Source: Ceriagrion tenellum (Eukaryota > Arthropoda > Insecta > Odonata > Coenagrionidae). Taken from it: a DNA stretch of 64,000 bases. The notes below the pieces were generated by a model. The model saw only the letters and a program-made list of their open reading frames with translations, did not search any database and had not been told where the DNA came from. A program made the translations under genes and the position numbers. Below, in pieces: positions 24,717 through 36,800 of the stretch. Location of the stretch: positions 120,192,430 through 120,256,429 of the forward strand of contig OY720634.1 in the NCBI GenBank assembly GCA_963169105.1. Direction: 5' to 3'. Numbering within the stretch: the stretch's first letter is position 1; each line of letters begins with the position of its first letter.

Positions 24717-25840
24717 TGCAGAGATTTTCTTTCACCCACAAGATCCTTACTATCGGTATGCTACAAAAGCTACAGAAACTGCTAAAATAATCTATTATGT
24801 AACCATATAAACGTGACACAGGAGTCATGCAAGGAACGTGTAAAACATGGTGCTAGCACTACTTGGCAGATTTAGCATCATACATTAGGGAGCATATGAC
24901 TAAATCAGCTAAACTAACTGGCAGCTAACTCAAAGTCTAAATGCAGCCATTATCGATCGCGGGAAAACGATATTTTAAACCTTTCTGTTATACTACCTAT
25001 TTTCCTTACTTTATTTTATGATATAATTTACCGTAATATGGTGGAGTTCGTATGATATTGATTACAACGTTGGAAAATAATCCGGTTTTGGATTCACATA
25101 AAACATTGAGTCTAATCGTCAATTGATGGTCTGAAAGCGATTCCCATCCAATATTTGCAAGAGGTTAGCGACACTATCGAGACTATCATAGAGGCCTTTC
25201 ACGAATGTTGTTGCGTCAGTGTGAAATTATAGCCTTACTTTACCGTACATGTATAAGAGCGTTTTTAAGAGATAGATAATATAATTCGATTGTTTCCTTT
25301 GTATAATATCATTCGATTGTTTCCTTAATGAACATATATGAAAATACCTGAGAAAATCAATCAGTCAGGGTAGAGAAATCAGAAAACCTATATTTCTTCA
25401 TTTCGAGGATTTCGCCCTTTTTTGCAGAACATAGTAATTCTGAAAATATAAAAAATAGTGAATTTGGATAGATAAACGATATTTCATTGTGGAGACACAT
25501 GATCTTGATGTACTCTAGCAAGTTAATCGAATTAATTAAATTCATCGCAGCGATCGAAAATTAAAGTTATCCTCTTGAATTAATTTTCTGAGCTCAAAAT
25601 TTGCGAAGTTCGGATTTGGGTGATTTGATATAGAAATGGACTGCTCGAATAACCATCCACCACATTCTGGCAAACAAGTTTTCGGATTCTAGATGGTCGG
25701 GAGTCTTCCTCGCCAAAGAACTCCGATCCCCTACTCTCTTTAGGGCAGGCGGGTAGCACTGTTAAATCTTCCCCTGATGGCATAATTTGATGGGCCTGCG
25801 GGCTGAATAGCAACTAGAGACTTCCACGAATTACCGTTTG
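24717..25840. other. non-coding, no gene recognised
   Basis: AT-rich. A 27-base-period tandem repeat of ATTCGATTGTTTCCTT occurs at 25284-25299 and 25311-25326. No gene is called. Confidence 0.45.
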
Positions 25841-25844
25841 GCAA

Positions 25845-26620
25845 TATGATAGGTATAAACTACGCGCAGTCCTCCTTCCTCTTCCCCCTCCTCCGATCTG
25901 CCTGCGTATAAAGGGGTGGGATCGGCGACGGCGGTGGTTTGGGGAGCTGGAGGCTTTAATTGATAAGAGCACGGCGGAATACACAGTGACTTTAATGGTC
26001 CTCTCATGCCTCTCCCTCCAAAATCCTCTTTCTCGGCCATAAATAGCCAATTCCAAACTTCGTCCCATCCCTACCGTCTCTCTCTCTCTCTAGCCTCTCC
26101 GTGCACCACTGTGCATCCCCAACCCAAATTCCCGATGAAAACGCCTCGAATCCTACCCCATCCTCAACGTTTACCCTTTCCATTCCCTCCGACCGTAGGA
26201 AAAGCCCTCCCCCATTGCCCCTCATACCTCGTGGAGTCTCCTTCCTACCCTCACAGCTGATATCTCGCACACCATCTCCCACCAAAAAGAGGAAGCGGAA
26301 AAAATGTTTTTTTTTTTCCTCTCCTCTCTCTCCCTCTTTTCCCCTCTTGACCTCTAAAAATTTCGCGAATAAATTGATTCTCCCGCACTCCTTACTGCTC
26401 CCTCTCTCCCTCTTCTTCCATCGCATGCGCGAAACTTTTCTGGATCTTTTTTTTATAATCCTCTCCCTTCCTTCTCCTCCCATTACTCCCTCTACTTCTT
26501 CTTCACCTTCTCCTCATCCAAAGCGCCACACCCTTTGCCCCTTGAGGATCGTGAGGAGCGCGAAGTTTGGTTGGTGGCGCTGTGGCGCGGGAGAGGCTGT
26601 CAGGAGAGTCAGCTCATTCC
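25845..26620. other. pyrimidine-rich (C/T) island
   Basis: Strongly C+T-rich on the plus strand, including a (TC)n run at 26077-26091 and a T10 run near 26306. Overlapping long open frames on both strands (159 residues minus, 174 residues plus) reflect composition, with Ser/Pro-rich or Arg/Glu/Gly-rich translations, and no domain is evident. Confidence 0.6.
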
Positions 26621-26679
26621 GTTAAAAACCCTTTCTCAAAGCGGAATGTCGGTCTCACCTTCGTGTGTGTGGGTACGGA

Positions 26680-26700
26680 CGGATATAAATATAAAAAGAG
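26680..26700 (+). promoter_or_regulatory. TATA-like motif downstream of C/T island
   Basis: GGATATAAATATAAAAAG is a good match to a TATA box, placed just downstream of the C/T island and of a locally GC-rich segment (26545-26600). No supported coding exon follows within the next kilobase, so a promoter is only a possibility. Confidence 0.2.
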
Positions 26701-27012
26701 AAATGCCCCCAAAAAGGAGCCCCTCGCTACTCTTGGTGTGAAGGACACAAGCCGTTTGGGTGGAATCTTAGGTTTCAGTCGCTACAGAGTGGCGCCACTG
26801 TGAGCGTATTCCTTATTTTAATGTCTAATGGCAGGTTGCAAGAAAATTTAGTTATGCAATCAATCGCTATGAGAGCCTTTGAGTTATGGAACTCAATATA
26901 TATTCAGGTTGCAAAACACATCTACCAGTTTCATAACTTATCTACCAATTGTTGATGACTTCGAATGCTTTGTCTAATCTTCCCTCGCTAGATAAAATTT
27001 ATCGTGATTTAT

Positions 27013-27014
<2 letters not shown>

Positions 27015-27058
<44 letters not shown>
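27015..27058. repeat. (TA)22 microsatellite
   Basis: 44 uninterrupted bases of alternating TA, ending at CATATATTTG. Confidence 0.97.
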
Positions 27059-27064
<6 letters not shown>

Positions 27065-27466
27065 TTTGCTAGTGCACATAATAAATATTCAGTCAGAGTA
27101 AACAAACTTCCATTCATATCAAAACCACTATATTATCAAGTAATTAAAACTCCAAACGGTTCATCGCGCGTCCACCATCTTGGCTACTTATGGAGCTCAT
27201 ATCCACATTCAATAAGTTATGAAGCCATTTGTTTAACCGATAAATTCATCGTATGTTTCTGCAGCATTTATCGAATGGTTGCCATGGCTTGTGGGTCCTT
27301 TAAGTTAATGGAATACGTACGTGTCGTTCCTGCTACTGGCCATTAATTACTTCATGGATTAGGCTGCGCGGCCTGTTTCAGAAACCATCTTGGCCTTGGA
27401 CGATAAATATAACCATTACTTTAGACTGATATTCTGAGGAAATGGTTCAGCTTCATTCATCTACAT

Positions 27467-27775
27467 CTACATGCTACCTTGCAAGCCGCCGCATGGGCGT
27501 GGGGCAGGGGATGTTAGGACACCAGTTGTGTAAAGATGAAAGGGATAAGGTTTTGGGAGGTGGAATGGTGGCGTATATTACGAAAGTGGATTGAGTGGAG
27601 CTCAGTTTTATTATGGCCGCTTATCGTAAGCGTAGAGAACAGGTTTTTGTACCAATCTGTTCAGCAATGTATCCCTGATGTTTTTTGCTTCTGTCAGACG
27701 TAGTGATGTTACGTGGCGTCAAGATAATACTCACTGTGCCGCTCAGAAACATTCCTCTTAAATGGTTGCACCATA
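27467..27775 (-). mobile_element. CR1/L2-like LINE 3' end
   Basis: Starts on the plus strand with CATCTACATCTACATGC, the tail repeat, then CTTGCAAGCCGCCGCATGG and GGCAGGGGATGTTAGG. The stop-proximal GAGTGGAGCTCAG and the coding remnants equivalent to the SDR-KIREIHC and FQSD regions follow. Only the last 60 or so codons plus the untranslated region remain. Confidence 0.8.
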
Positions 27776-27845
27776 TGGCTGAGCCTTTTTCCCCTGAATC
27801 GGAAATGATTAAAATTTTTCTGATGATTTAGTTTTATTTTCTACC

Positions 27846-27930
27846 TTTTAATGCGTCATGGAGATGGGCCAATAAAGTGCCGAAACACGTGTCGTAAAGT
27901 TTGACAATTAAAAAAGTTGACAGTACAACA
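27846..27930 (+). mobile_element. Penelope-like terminal sequence, hammerhead-like
   Basis: Motif order: a decayed CTGATGA box (CATGGAGA), stem II GGC..GCC with a short loop, GAAAC at 27882-27886, then the self-complementary ACACGTGT followed by C (a GUC triplet). A moderately conserved AAAGTTTGACAATTAAAA tail follows. Hammerhead ribozymes with very short stem III are known from the terminal repeats of Penelope-like elements. The core box here is mutated, so it should be inactive. Confidence 0.5.
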
Positions 27931-28139
27931 TCGAGTATTTTCCATGGAAACGAGGACTTCAAGACTATTTAACGCAGCTTAACCCATGTAATGAAAGAAG
28001 ATAAAGACGCTTTAGCAAAACCCGTGGCTCTCAATTGTATTTTCTTGTGCTTGACGATGAAATCTGTCCGTTCCGCATACCTTACGTTTCCAGTATACCA
28101 TAGATGAGGCCTAACTAAAGATTTTGGAACTCCTGGAAT

Positions 28140-28580
28140 GGCTAGGGTCTCGGGTAACGAGACGTGGGGGAAGGACATTGGAGAAAGGATAGCAAGTTGT
28201 AGAAGGGCTCGGTGAAGCCGGGTGGATGGGGATTAAAGCACGGAGGAGGATGGGTGGCTGTTGGGGGGAGGGAGGAAAGAAGTGTTTTGGGAAGTGTTGA
28301 GGAGATTCCAAGGCCCTGAGAGTGGTTTGGGGAGTTTTTCTTTATTTTTCCAGGGGGGAATTGGGAAGGCAGATAGTTTGGCCAAGAGAGAAAGAGTGTT
28401 GGTGGAAGAGGAGGAGGTGGGAAGAGGTTTTTAAGGCGCAGGGTTAGCTCGGAGGGAGAGCGAGAATTTCCCGAGCTTTTCCACGGGAGCGCTTTGAGTT
28501 TTGGGATCCCTTCAAATCCGCTTCTCATTCCGTCATATGTTGTTTTGGTTAAAGTTAAACAAACGCTCCCCAAGTTCTCT
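28140..28580. other. purine-rich (G/A) island
   Basis: Plus strand rich in G and A, GC-richer than its surroundings. Overlapping Pro/Ser-rich open frames on the minus strand (143 and 66 residues) reflect this composition. Confidence 0.6.
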
Positions 28581-28760
28581 CGCGTCGAGGGGAAACATTT
28601 TCATCTCGTAGATTGATCTGCGACGCACTTAGTACTAGCCATGCTCAAGACTATGCGAACTGAGATCACCGTTTTTGCATGAGATACAGTTCAACACAGG
28701 CAATAAAACAATGTGCATACCCCACTCACAGGTGAGCGCTGTGAAAAAAGCGTGAATGTG

Positions 28761-28860
28761 GTGGTGTAACTGGCAACACACTTAACCGACAAGTGGGTGA
28801 TCTTGGTTCGAATTCCGGTCAAGCCAAATGATTTTTTACGGCGAATTTCAATCCTTGGTG
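28761..28860 (+). mobile_element. tRNA-derived SINE, family 2
   Basis: GTGTAACTGGCAACACACTT head, B-box GGTTCGAATTCC at 28805-28816, then the shared tail CAAGCCAAATGATTTTTTAC and GGCGAATTTCAATCCTTGGTG. The same head and tail recur at 29534-29642 and 40118-40222. Confidence 0.75.
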
Positions 28861-28904
28861 TATTAAAATATAATTTTGGACATTAGGAACCTCGAAAATG
28901 AAAC

Positions 28905-29255
28905 AATATATAATCTAAATTGAGGATTGGTTTGGCTTTTAGGGACGCGACCGACAGTTAAGGTCATTTGCAACATAGGGGATAGGTAAGGGAGGAAGGC
29001 CATAGGGGAATGGTAATGGAGGAAGGGTGGATAGAAAATCAGCATTAGCCTGCTCTTAAGGAAAGGCGCCAAGGGGACAACGGTTTAACGTCTCATCCGA
29101 CAGACGGAGTACTGTACTTGAAGTGTCTTCCACAAGACACTCAAATAGGGATCAGGTTTCCTCTGAAAAACACCCTCCTCTGCAGGGATTTGACCCCTGG
29201 CCGTCTGTATGGTTACCCAGTACTCTAGCCACCACTCCAACCCGATCTTCTCTAA
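28905..29255 (-). mobile_element. tRNA-derived SINE, family 3, near complete
   Basis: Reverse-oriented partner of 59500-59805. On the minus strand it carries an A-box-like GGCTAGAGTACTGG, a B-box-like GGGGTCAAATCCC, then CAGAGGAGGGTGTTTTTCAG, the ACTTCAAGTACAGTACTCCG segment, a GAGACGTTAAACCGTTGTCC segment and a GCGCCTTTC-like tail. A few indels separate the two copies, which otherwise look very similar by eye. It lies between two direct copies of SINE family 2. Confidence 0.8.
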
Positions 29256-29533
29256 ACCGAGATCAGACAAAAGAATTACTGTCTGGGAGTGAGACACAAC
29301 ACAATACAAAATAGATGCACCTATGCGAATGACTTAGTGCCACATCATTTATCAATGCAATGATAGGTAATTCGTCAATTTAGTTGCTATGTAATCGACA
29401 ATGTTGGTTATATCCACCGCGACAGTGGCTTTGTAAGCACCACAGTCATAAGCACCCATGTGCGACTATGTAGACTTGAGGTGGGACCACCTATTTCGCA
29501 AAAACCCCCTTCGAAATTTTCCTTGAAGAAAGA

Positions 29534-29642
29534 TGACTCGGTAGATTAAGTGGCAGCACACTTGACCGTCGATTAGGAGATTCGGGTTCGAATCTCGGTC
29601 AAGTCAAATGATTTTTCCACGGCAAACTTTAATCCTTGGTGG
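29534..29642 (+). mobile_element. tRNA-derived SINE, family 2
   Basis: Second family-2 copy with a good B-box (GGGTTCGAATCTC), GTCAAGTCAAATGATTTTT and the tail TTTAATCCTTGGTGG. Same orientation as 28761-28860. Confidence 0.75.
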
Positions 29643-31738
29643 TGGTACACATTTCATTATTGCTTGAATTGCGCAAGTACTGAAAACATTATTGCTTGAA
29701 TTGCAAAACTGTTGTCATAAAAACGACACAACGCGGATGCTATCCGAAAGCTATCATGAATCGACTGAAAAAATACGTCAAACCAACGGTACGAAGGGTC
29801 TTTTCTCAGGAAGGCCTCGAGAGTGTCGAACCTCGGTTAATCCGTGGATATGAGGTCACAGCTTCTGGGAAATTGACTGCTTTTGAATGGCCCTATTTTA
29901 AATTTTCGAGGCTGTAACGTTAAAACTTTATCCCGTTGTTGATTCTCGGAAAGTCCGGTACCTTGTTGAATAGCACCTCAGATACCCATTTTAGAATGGA
30001 CTCAGAATTTCTTAGCATTGACAGAGACAAAATGTTGACGTAACAGCCTTGAAAATTTTAAATGGGGTACTTCAAAAGTCTAAATTTGTCAAGGGTCTTT
30101 GACGTCAAATTCACAGATTTCCCAAGGTTTGAGGTATCGAGTCCCTATTTGTCATGTCAATGGAGTATCTATCAACTCAAGGGTAATAGGTTCGAGCCTC
30201 AGTCTCGGACTTGGGTGGCTGGGTTTGATTTGACATTGCATTTTAATCCCAGCAGTTAGACCACCTATAAATCAAGGCCAATACCACTACTTACCGAAGG
30301 AAGAAGTATGTAATCATTATTATATATATAACTAGCGAAAGGTACCCGTTGAAACTCAATTTGTGTGAAACACTGAATTTATTATATACGAAAGCCACAA
30401 AACCTGAAGAATACTGAGCGGTCTTCTTTGAGTCGTCTTCTGAGTGTATGAACTTAATCGCTTCCCTTGTGTACATACACATATTTGCATTCATTGACTT
30501 ATTTCAGTTGCGATATTCATTTTTGATATGGGCGTTGAGTATCTTCAAACAGGATTGGAGAGTAGGGGTACAATCCAGCGGTTGAAAATGTCAAACGGAT
30601 CATTTCAGCAGCAGCCATGTTTATTTGACCAATTAATCCTCCGTTACATGGACTGCGTCTTAGGCGTAAAGGGTAGCCATAATCATTGGTTTTGTTTTTT
30701 AAATCAAAAACATATGTTGATTCTTAGGGCAATTGTTGATTGTCATGCATGGATGGCGTTAATTGAGCAGAATACTCCGTTCTTCTTTCTGATAAGATGA
30801 ATGTAGTGACGTTATTATAGTTTCCGCCATATTGAAACAGATTGAAGTTTCGAAACAGACGGAATATTTGAACCTGATTTATAGCTGGGTACCCTTCCGT
30901 GGTTGGGTTAGGATGAGATTTGTGCGGTTCTTAGTGTAACCCGAGAAACACCACGTGAAGGTGACCGACTTAGTTTCCCATTTTTATTGATATAGGTATC
31001 CTTTATTGGTATTTTTGTGTTGAATTTTTTATTTATTTTTTCGTTCAATGCTTATAAACACTGGTCATTATTAAAGCATCGGTAACAGCTCATTATAAAA
31101 TACATTTCAACATTATACTTACGGCTTTCCCTCATGTATACTTAGTGTTGAATATATACTTATTATTAATATGCATTGAACTTGTCGATTACTCACCTAA
31201 GCAATCCATCATGGGGTCCATGTGACTATAGGCCCTTCTTATACAGATATTCTCTCAACATGATATCATGGGCCTGAAGGAAAAAATGTTATTTAAAGAA
31301 GCGTGAATATCTTTTGAAAATCAAATCTTTGGTTGCCAAGGAAATATGATATTGTTGATTTCAGAAAAAATGTGAGATTTTTCAGCTAAAAACGTAAATT
31401 TCACACGAATACGAATTGCAATAGAAAATCGATTGAAAGAATTAGAATTTTCATTTATTCAGCCATTCGATAAAAAACATTCCAGCCCTCTATCTTGAGT
31501 GAAAGTAGGTACAATTAAAAAGCAAAAAATAAAACCATTGCACCGATTCCAATGATTAGCATGGACCACTAGAGGGGCCTTTGGGGGGTCTTAGGGGACC
31601 CTAAGGGCTTTTTAATATAGTCTATATTACCTACTGATATATTTTGTATCCACATGTCAAATTTCAGCTCAATCGATTTATTAGTTTTGGCGTGCTTGAG
31701 TAACAAACATCCAAACATACAAACTTTCACATTTATAC
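29643..31738. other. non-coding with repeat fragments
   Basis: No gene supported. 30262-30330 (CCACCTATAAATCA ... GAAGGAAGAAGTATGTAATC ... ACTAGCG) matches 31860-31925. 31560-31615 is locally G-rich (GGGGCCTTTGGGGGGTCTTA). Near 31650-31735, the CAAATTTCAGCTCAATCGAT and AACATCCAAACATACAAACT segments resemble conserved LINE 3' ends. Confidence 0.5.
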
Positions 31739-32060
31739 TATCAGTAGGATTTCACCTGAGAATGTTTACTAATTTGAACAAACCTCAATCAGGGGATATA
31801 TTTTATGTAAAGTATTACATTATGTTTATTCTGTTGGCAAACAAAAGACTAATTGGCCTCTACCACCTAAAAATCAGGTCCAACACCACTTCTTACTGAA
31901 GGAAGAAGTATGTAATCATTTATAATATTAGTAGGATTACTATATATAATTTCACCTGAGATATTTTATTAATCTGAACAAACCTCGATCAGGGGATATA
32001 TTTAATGTTAATTATTTAATTATGTTTATTGCATTGGCATATAAAAGATACATAGGCCTC
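31739..32060 (+). repeat. tandem pair of about 130-bp repeat units
   Basis: Two units, 31739-31862 and 31925-32060. They share TTTCACCTGAGA, GAACAAACCTC-ATCAGGGGA, ATTATGTTTATT and GGCCTCTA. Each is followed or preceded by TATTAGTAGG- or CAGTAGG-type sequence, typical of LINE 3' untranslated ends. Likely a duplicated LINE 3' end. Confidence 0.6.
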
Positions 32061-32379
32061 TAAAAATATTAGGCTGTTGTGGATTATTTGTTCCTGCTAG
32101 CAGAGGTTTTCGTTTTAGGTGTCTATATCAATATCGAGTAAAATAAACCCTCATATTAAAATAAACGATAAAATGAACAACGGGTAGCCAATCTATAAGT
32201 TGCACGCAAAAAAGTCGGACATTAGGTTTATTTCATAGCCAGGCAAGAGATATATTTCGCGCTATAAACCTTAAATTGCATATACTTCATTTTTTTGTAA
32301 CTGTGGTCATAGATTTATTTATTACACCTCATTAGACACTAATCAAGTCAAGTTTATCTTCATATTTCTGCTAAATTAA

Positions 32380-34580
32380 TCATTCGTCGTTCAGTCCTAA
32401 GATTAGTTGACTCCAGCCCTTTACCCTTCCCTATCTAATGCTAGTTCACTTTCCTCCTAGTATCTTTCCCTGAGTACTTTCTTCTTTATTTGGTCCATAA
32501 AATATTCCTTGGCCTTCCTCTGGGTACTTTTCCCTCTATTTTGTCTCCAAATATGTTCTTCACCAACCCATTGTACCTAATCCATCTTTTTATTAATAAA
32601 TTTCTATTTATACTTGTGATAAAATAATGTTGCTATAAAATCTCGGATATGGACTAATAATATTTCTTTTGTGAATTTGTACTTAAATTGTATCTACATG
32701 TCTCAATGTATGTATGTATACTTATGTGTTTAAATGGGTTTATGTTTTAGCAAATCTATATTTATTGTATGGGCAATTTTATTTATTTACTTTTTAATAA
32801 ATTAATTTCTATGCTTGGAAAATTCTTAGTTATTGAAAATAATAATAGCAAAGTATTCATATTTATAATTACTCATATGTACAGAGATACTGAAACTGAA
32901 GTTGTGAAGAAACTTTAAATTGCCTAAATATACAATTTCATATTTCTAAATTTTACTTACTTCTGTAACTGTAATAAACGGATATGTGATTACACCTCAA
33001 TATTGCAATTTTGGAACCTGTTGATAAGCATTAGCTTTGCAGGACCAGACTAAAAATCTATCATTTTTAAGGTTAGGTTAGTTGTAATTTTTTGAAACCC
33101 ATCAAAAAATATTGTGAGTTGACTATGCTTTTCAACGTTTTACATCGTCTTCTTTCACAGTTTAGGCTTTAAGCCTGTTCCGGCTGCACTTTACTGTCTC
33201 ATATTTGGTATGTCGACTCTGATACCCGACGGCTTACACTTCAAGCTAGCTTTGTGTATCTTTCTTTTGGCATTGGTACTTGCCTTTTCTCGTATTTCTT
33301 TTGTACTCCATTAATCTATATGATTCATGCTGAACACCTAATTCTCCTACTATGAATGTATTCTTTATTATGTACAACGTTGTACGCCCACACATTCACA
33401 GCTCAAAGAAATTTCATTTCTAAATGCTATATTTGCCTTACTAATTTTTGGTTTTCTGCCCTAAATTTTGAGTAACAAAATACAGTAGAAACTCCCATAA
33501 CTTTAAATTACTTAACGTGGGTTTCTTTCATTGTTTCACATTTTAATGTTTTATGTATTTCCCCTCAATTTCTCTGGAAAATGATATTTTTCCATCATCT
33601 TTGTCGTGATCGTATGTTATATCACATCCCAAATACCGAGAATGAGACTCCTGCTCCAAAGCTGGACATTCTTTGACATTATTTGTTCTTATCGGGTTAC
33701 TTCTAAGAATGCTATAGTTTTGGTTTAAGGTGTTGATATTTTCAGGTAATGCATGCTACTTTCTGAGTATAATTTGCAATCTGCTATTTGCAATTTTTTT
33801 TCTCTATCTTGTGTAATAACTTCGGCATCGGCGAATAGCTTTGTATTTAAGTATTCATTAGGTCTCAAATGAATACCTGCTGTTATATGGTCCTCCCTCT
33901 ATTTCCTTGAACAATCACCTATCATAGGTAGAACGAAGCAGGTGATACACTAAAGCCCTGTATAGCGCATTTGTTGATGACAATTTCTTGTGTTGGCTGC
34001 TTCTCAGTATCAATCACTATAATGGCGGTTCTGTAAAGATTCTAAGTAACTTTTATCTGATGTTTATGAAATCCTCTTTTCTTCGTTATTGGCCATAGCG
34101 TTTCTTTGTTGAAGCTATCCAATGATTTTTATGATCTTTGAAGGCTAGGTTTGCCTCAAGGTTAAATTCTCTTTGCTTCTGCATGATATGCTTTTATGTA
34201 AAAACATCGTCGATGCAAGATCTTCCTTTCCTGAAGCCGGCTTACTCTTCTAATAAAATATTATTGGAGATAGTTTTTATCCTGGTATTGATTATACAAC
34301 TATTCGTTTTTGATGCTTTTTTTAGAAGATTTATTCCCCAGTAGTGTACTCGGTTACTACTGTATTCCTTTTTTAATGACAAAACGACTAAGGCAACTCT
34401 CCACTCATCTGGAATTTCATGTTTTAACCAGTGAATGTTGTATTAATGTAGGATTGTTCTTTTTAGGGATCTACCTCCATACTTCATCAGCTCTGAATCA
34501 ATTCCATCTATGCTGGCTGCTTTCCCTTCCATTATTTTATTCAGAGCGTATCCCAGTTCTTTCACGCCAAAACTCCCAGT
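32380..34580 (-). pseudogene. RTE-type LINE, old copy with reverse transcriptase
   Basis: Reading the minus strand with many frame changes: GKAASIDGIDSELMKYGG (34495-34550) is the first conserved reverse transcriptase block. KPASGKEDLASTMF corresponds to the RQGRSTSDQ-type block near 34230. LFADAEVITQDREKKLQ (about 33800-33850) is the catalytic YADD box, here changed to FADA. SRYLGCDITYD lies near 33630. The extreme C-terminus (FMDQIK, then ALDREG and RAGVN) reads at 32400-32530. About 2.2 kb of one element appears present in order, dead through dozens of stops and the changed catalytic Asp. T-rich on the plus strand accordingly. Confidence 0.75.
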
Positions 34581-36689
34581 TCTTTCACGCCTTTCACGCC
34601 ACGGGGTCTACATCTAGTGTTTCCTATGTGGCGTGAGCCTTGTCAAGTGTTTATGCTAGATCATACCGTAACAATTTGTAGTGTTTTTTCCATTCTACCT
34701 TCGGTGTAATATTGGATCGAGCTGTGCCTTTCTTTGCTTTATCAACATGCTTCATTAGGTTATATACTATTTCTTATCTACCATGTTAATCATTTTCTAT
34801 CAAACTTATAAATATGTCTCATGATGTCATACCGGCCTGCCTTATGATTGTATGATTGCTAACGCAATATATTTTCTTCACTTACCCAGATTTATTCTGC
34901 ATATATTCTCCATATGCTTCGTTTTCAATGACCTGAGCTATCTATTCGTTCCAGATTTTTAAACATCTTTTCCGGTTTTTAAAAATTCGGGTGCCTACGA
35001 TTTCCACAGCTATTTGTGTAACAGCAGTCAAAATATTTTCCGTATCTTTTTAGCAATTAATCGAGTATAGCAACATGCAGTTATAGTCATGTCTTCAGTT
35101 TCACTTTCCCTTAGTCCCCGAGAAATATTTATTTATGTAGCCGATGTATAGTTACTCTTCCAACCCTGGGATTTCCCTTCGCTTACTTTCAGCGAGTTCG
35201 GCACGACATAGGAAGGATTGAGAGGAAGTGCCGCGGTAAGTGGGAAGATTTAAGGGGTAGGATATCTGGGATTTTACCGGTTTAAGAGGGAAAATGTGTG
35301 GAGGGGGAGGCATCAGGAAGATGGAGTAAAGACTTGATCCCTTATGGGCAAGGATCCATCCTCGCAAATGGCCGCTGAGGTCCCGCATTATGGAAAGAAT
35401 GGGTCCAGCGAAGAATTTTCCGGTCAGGTATTCGAGATGCTGCGGAAAAGTCGGGCTGATTGATTATTGTATTTAGGAAAGACGGTCGGGCTTTAAATCA
35501 CGCTAAGCAGCGAAGCGATACACCCAATGGCAACAAGAAAGTCATCGCACTTAAGAAGAAATTCACGCGTTGGAAAATGAGGCATGAATGGTGCCCGAGC
35601 CCCCCTTTAGGTGCGCATATGTGGTAAATTTTTTCATTGTTGAATCATTTTTGGTATTCAAGAAAATCATTCAACTTACAACTTTTGTATAAACCTTATC
35701 ACAATGGTGGTGGTTTGGACGTTAAGCGGAAATGCTGGGTTGTAAGGCCTATTCGGGATCTTCCTCGGTTCGAATTCTCCATTTAAGTCAACGTTGTGAT
35801 GGTCTACTCGTTCACTCAGCCCAGAGGATGATAGAGGAGACTTTACCTAGTGAACATTTTTGTAATATTTATGCCATATTTTTCAAAATTTTCGAAATAA
35901 GTGCACAAAACTGATTGCGTGAAATTATAAAAATATAACTACCTCCATCAGTTCTTACTTCTGGAAGCTTGATCTACCCTAGCATTAATTCTGTCTGAAA
36001 GCAGGCTGTAACTCGTTTATTTTATATTGATCAACGTTTTATTTACCCGAAGGGAACATTATACAAATGTGTATACATCAATCACGTTATCACACGTATA
36101 TAAAACAATGCTTTCCACCACCAGTATCACATGTAATACGACATTCACACATCAAGCTTCCTCATTCCTTTCCTCCGTCCAAATCATGTCCAAATTCGGT
36201 TTCCATCTCGGTATAGTCCTACTCCTCCTTCAATTTTACACTTTCTCTAATTCCCGTCACTCGTATTTACTGTCTTAATTTTTCCACAATCTTCCACACA
36301 CACCACTTATACGTACACTTTCCACTCCTCTCCATACGTTCTGACCTTCTCCCAACACAACTCCTCTTAATTCCTCGTAATTTCCCTCAACAATCCTATC
36401 CCCCAACATTATCCTCCCAGTTCAGACATTCCGCGCGAGGCAGAACTGCCAACATGTAAAATTATTACATTGGTGGCGAGTTGTTATGCCACAAGGCTTT
36501 ATGCAAACATTATTGGAATTTTTCTCCTACCTCGGAAGCTGCACGGCATGGTACCGAAGAAGTACAACGGACAAAAAACTCTGATTATCCCAAGCCAATA
36601 AATCATTTATGATGACAAAAGTTGTATTCTAAGGAAAGAGGATAACTGACCAGGAAGCAGTATCTCAAAATTACTTGCATGGACATTTT
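34581..36689. other. non-coding, no gene recognised
   Basis: Contains a 25-base-period tandem repeat of CCCAGTTCTTTCACGCC at about 34552 and 34577. A purine-rich stretch runs about 35150-35410, and a possible SINE remnant lies near 35720-35800 with B-box-like GGTTCGAATTCTCC. A 30-residue frame at 36186-36278 looks signal-peptide-like but is unsupported. Confidence 0.45.
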
Positions 36690-36800
36690 CATGTTTCTAA
36701 GACGTAAACTCTTGGAAAGCTGGAACGAGAGTAAAAGAGATCTTTCAAAACCTGGTGCAGGAGGCGAATGCTGAAGAAAATTTGGACGTTCTGAAGGATT
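36690..36800 (+). pseudogene. LINE C-terminal fragment
   Basis: Reads LGKLERE, then TWCRRRMLKKIWTF, matching the LEAF-WCWRRMLKI-WTE block at 18155-18346. It is a very short decayed fragment. Confidence 0.5.

Noticed and set aside
26004..26625. Long overlapping frames on both strands (159 and 174 residues)
   Set aside because: They arise from C/T composition with few stop codons; Arg/Glu/Gly or Ser/Pro-rich translations carry no domain.
30190..30230. B-box-like GGTTCGAGCCTC suggesting another SINE
   Set aside because: No matching tail and a poor A-box; left uncalled.
36186..36278. 30-residue frame with a hydrophobic stretch resembling a signal peptide
   Set aside because: Too short, no downstream mature domain or clear splice donor, in C/T-rich sequence that favours Leu/Ser/Phe codons.
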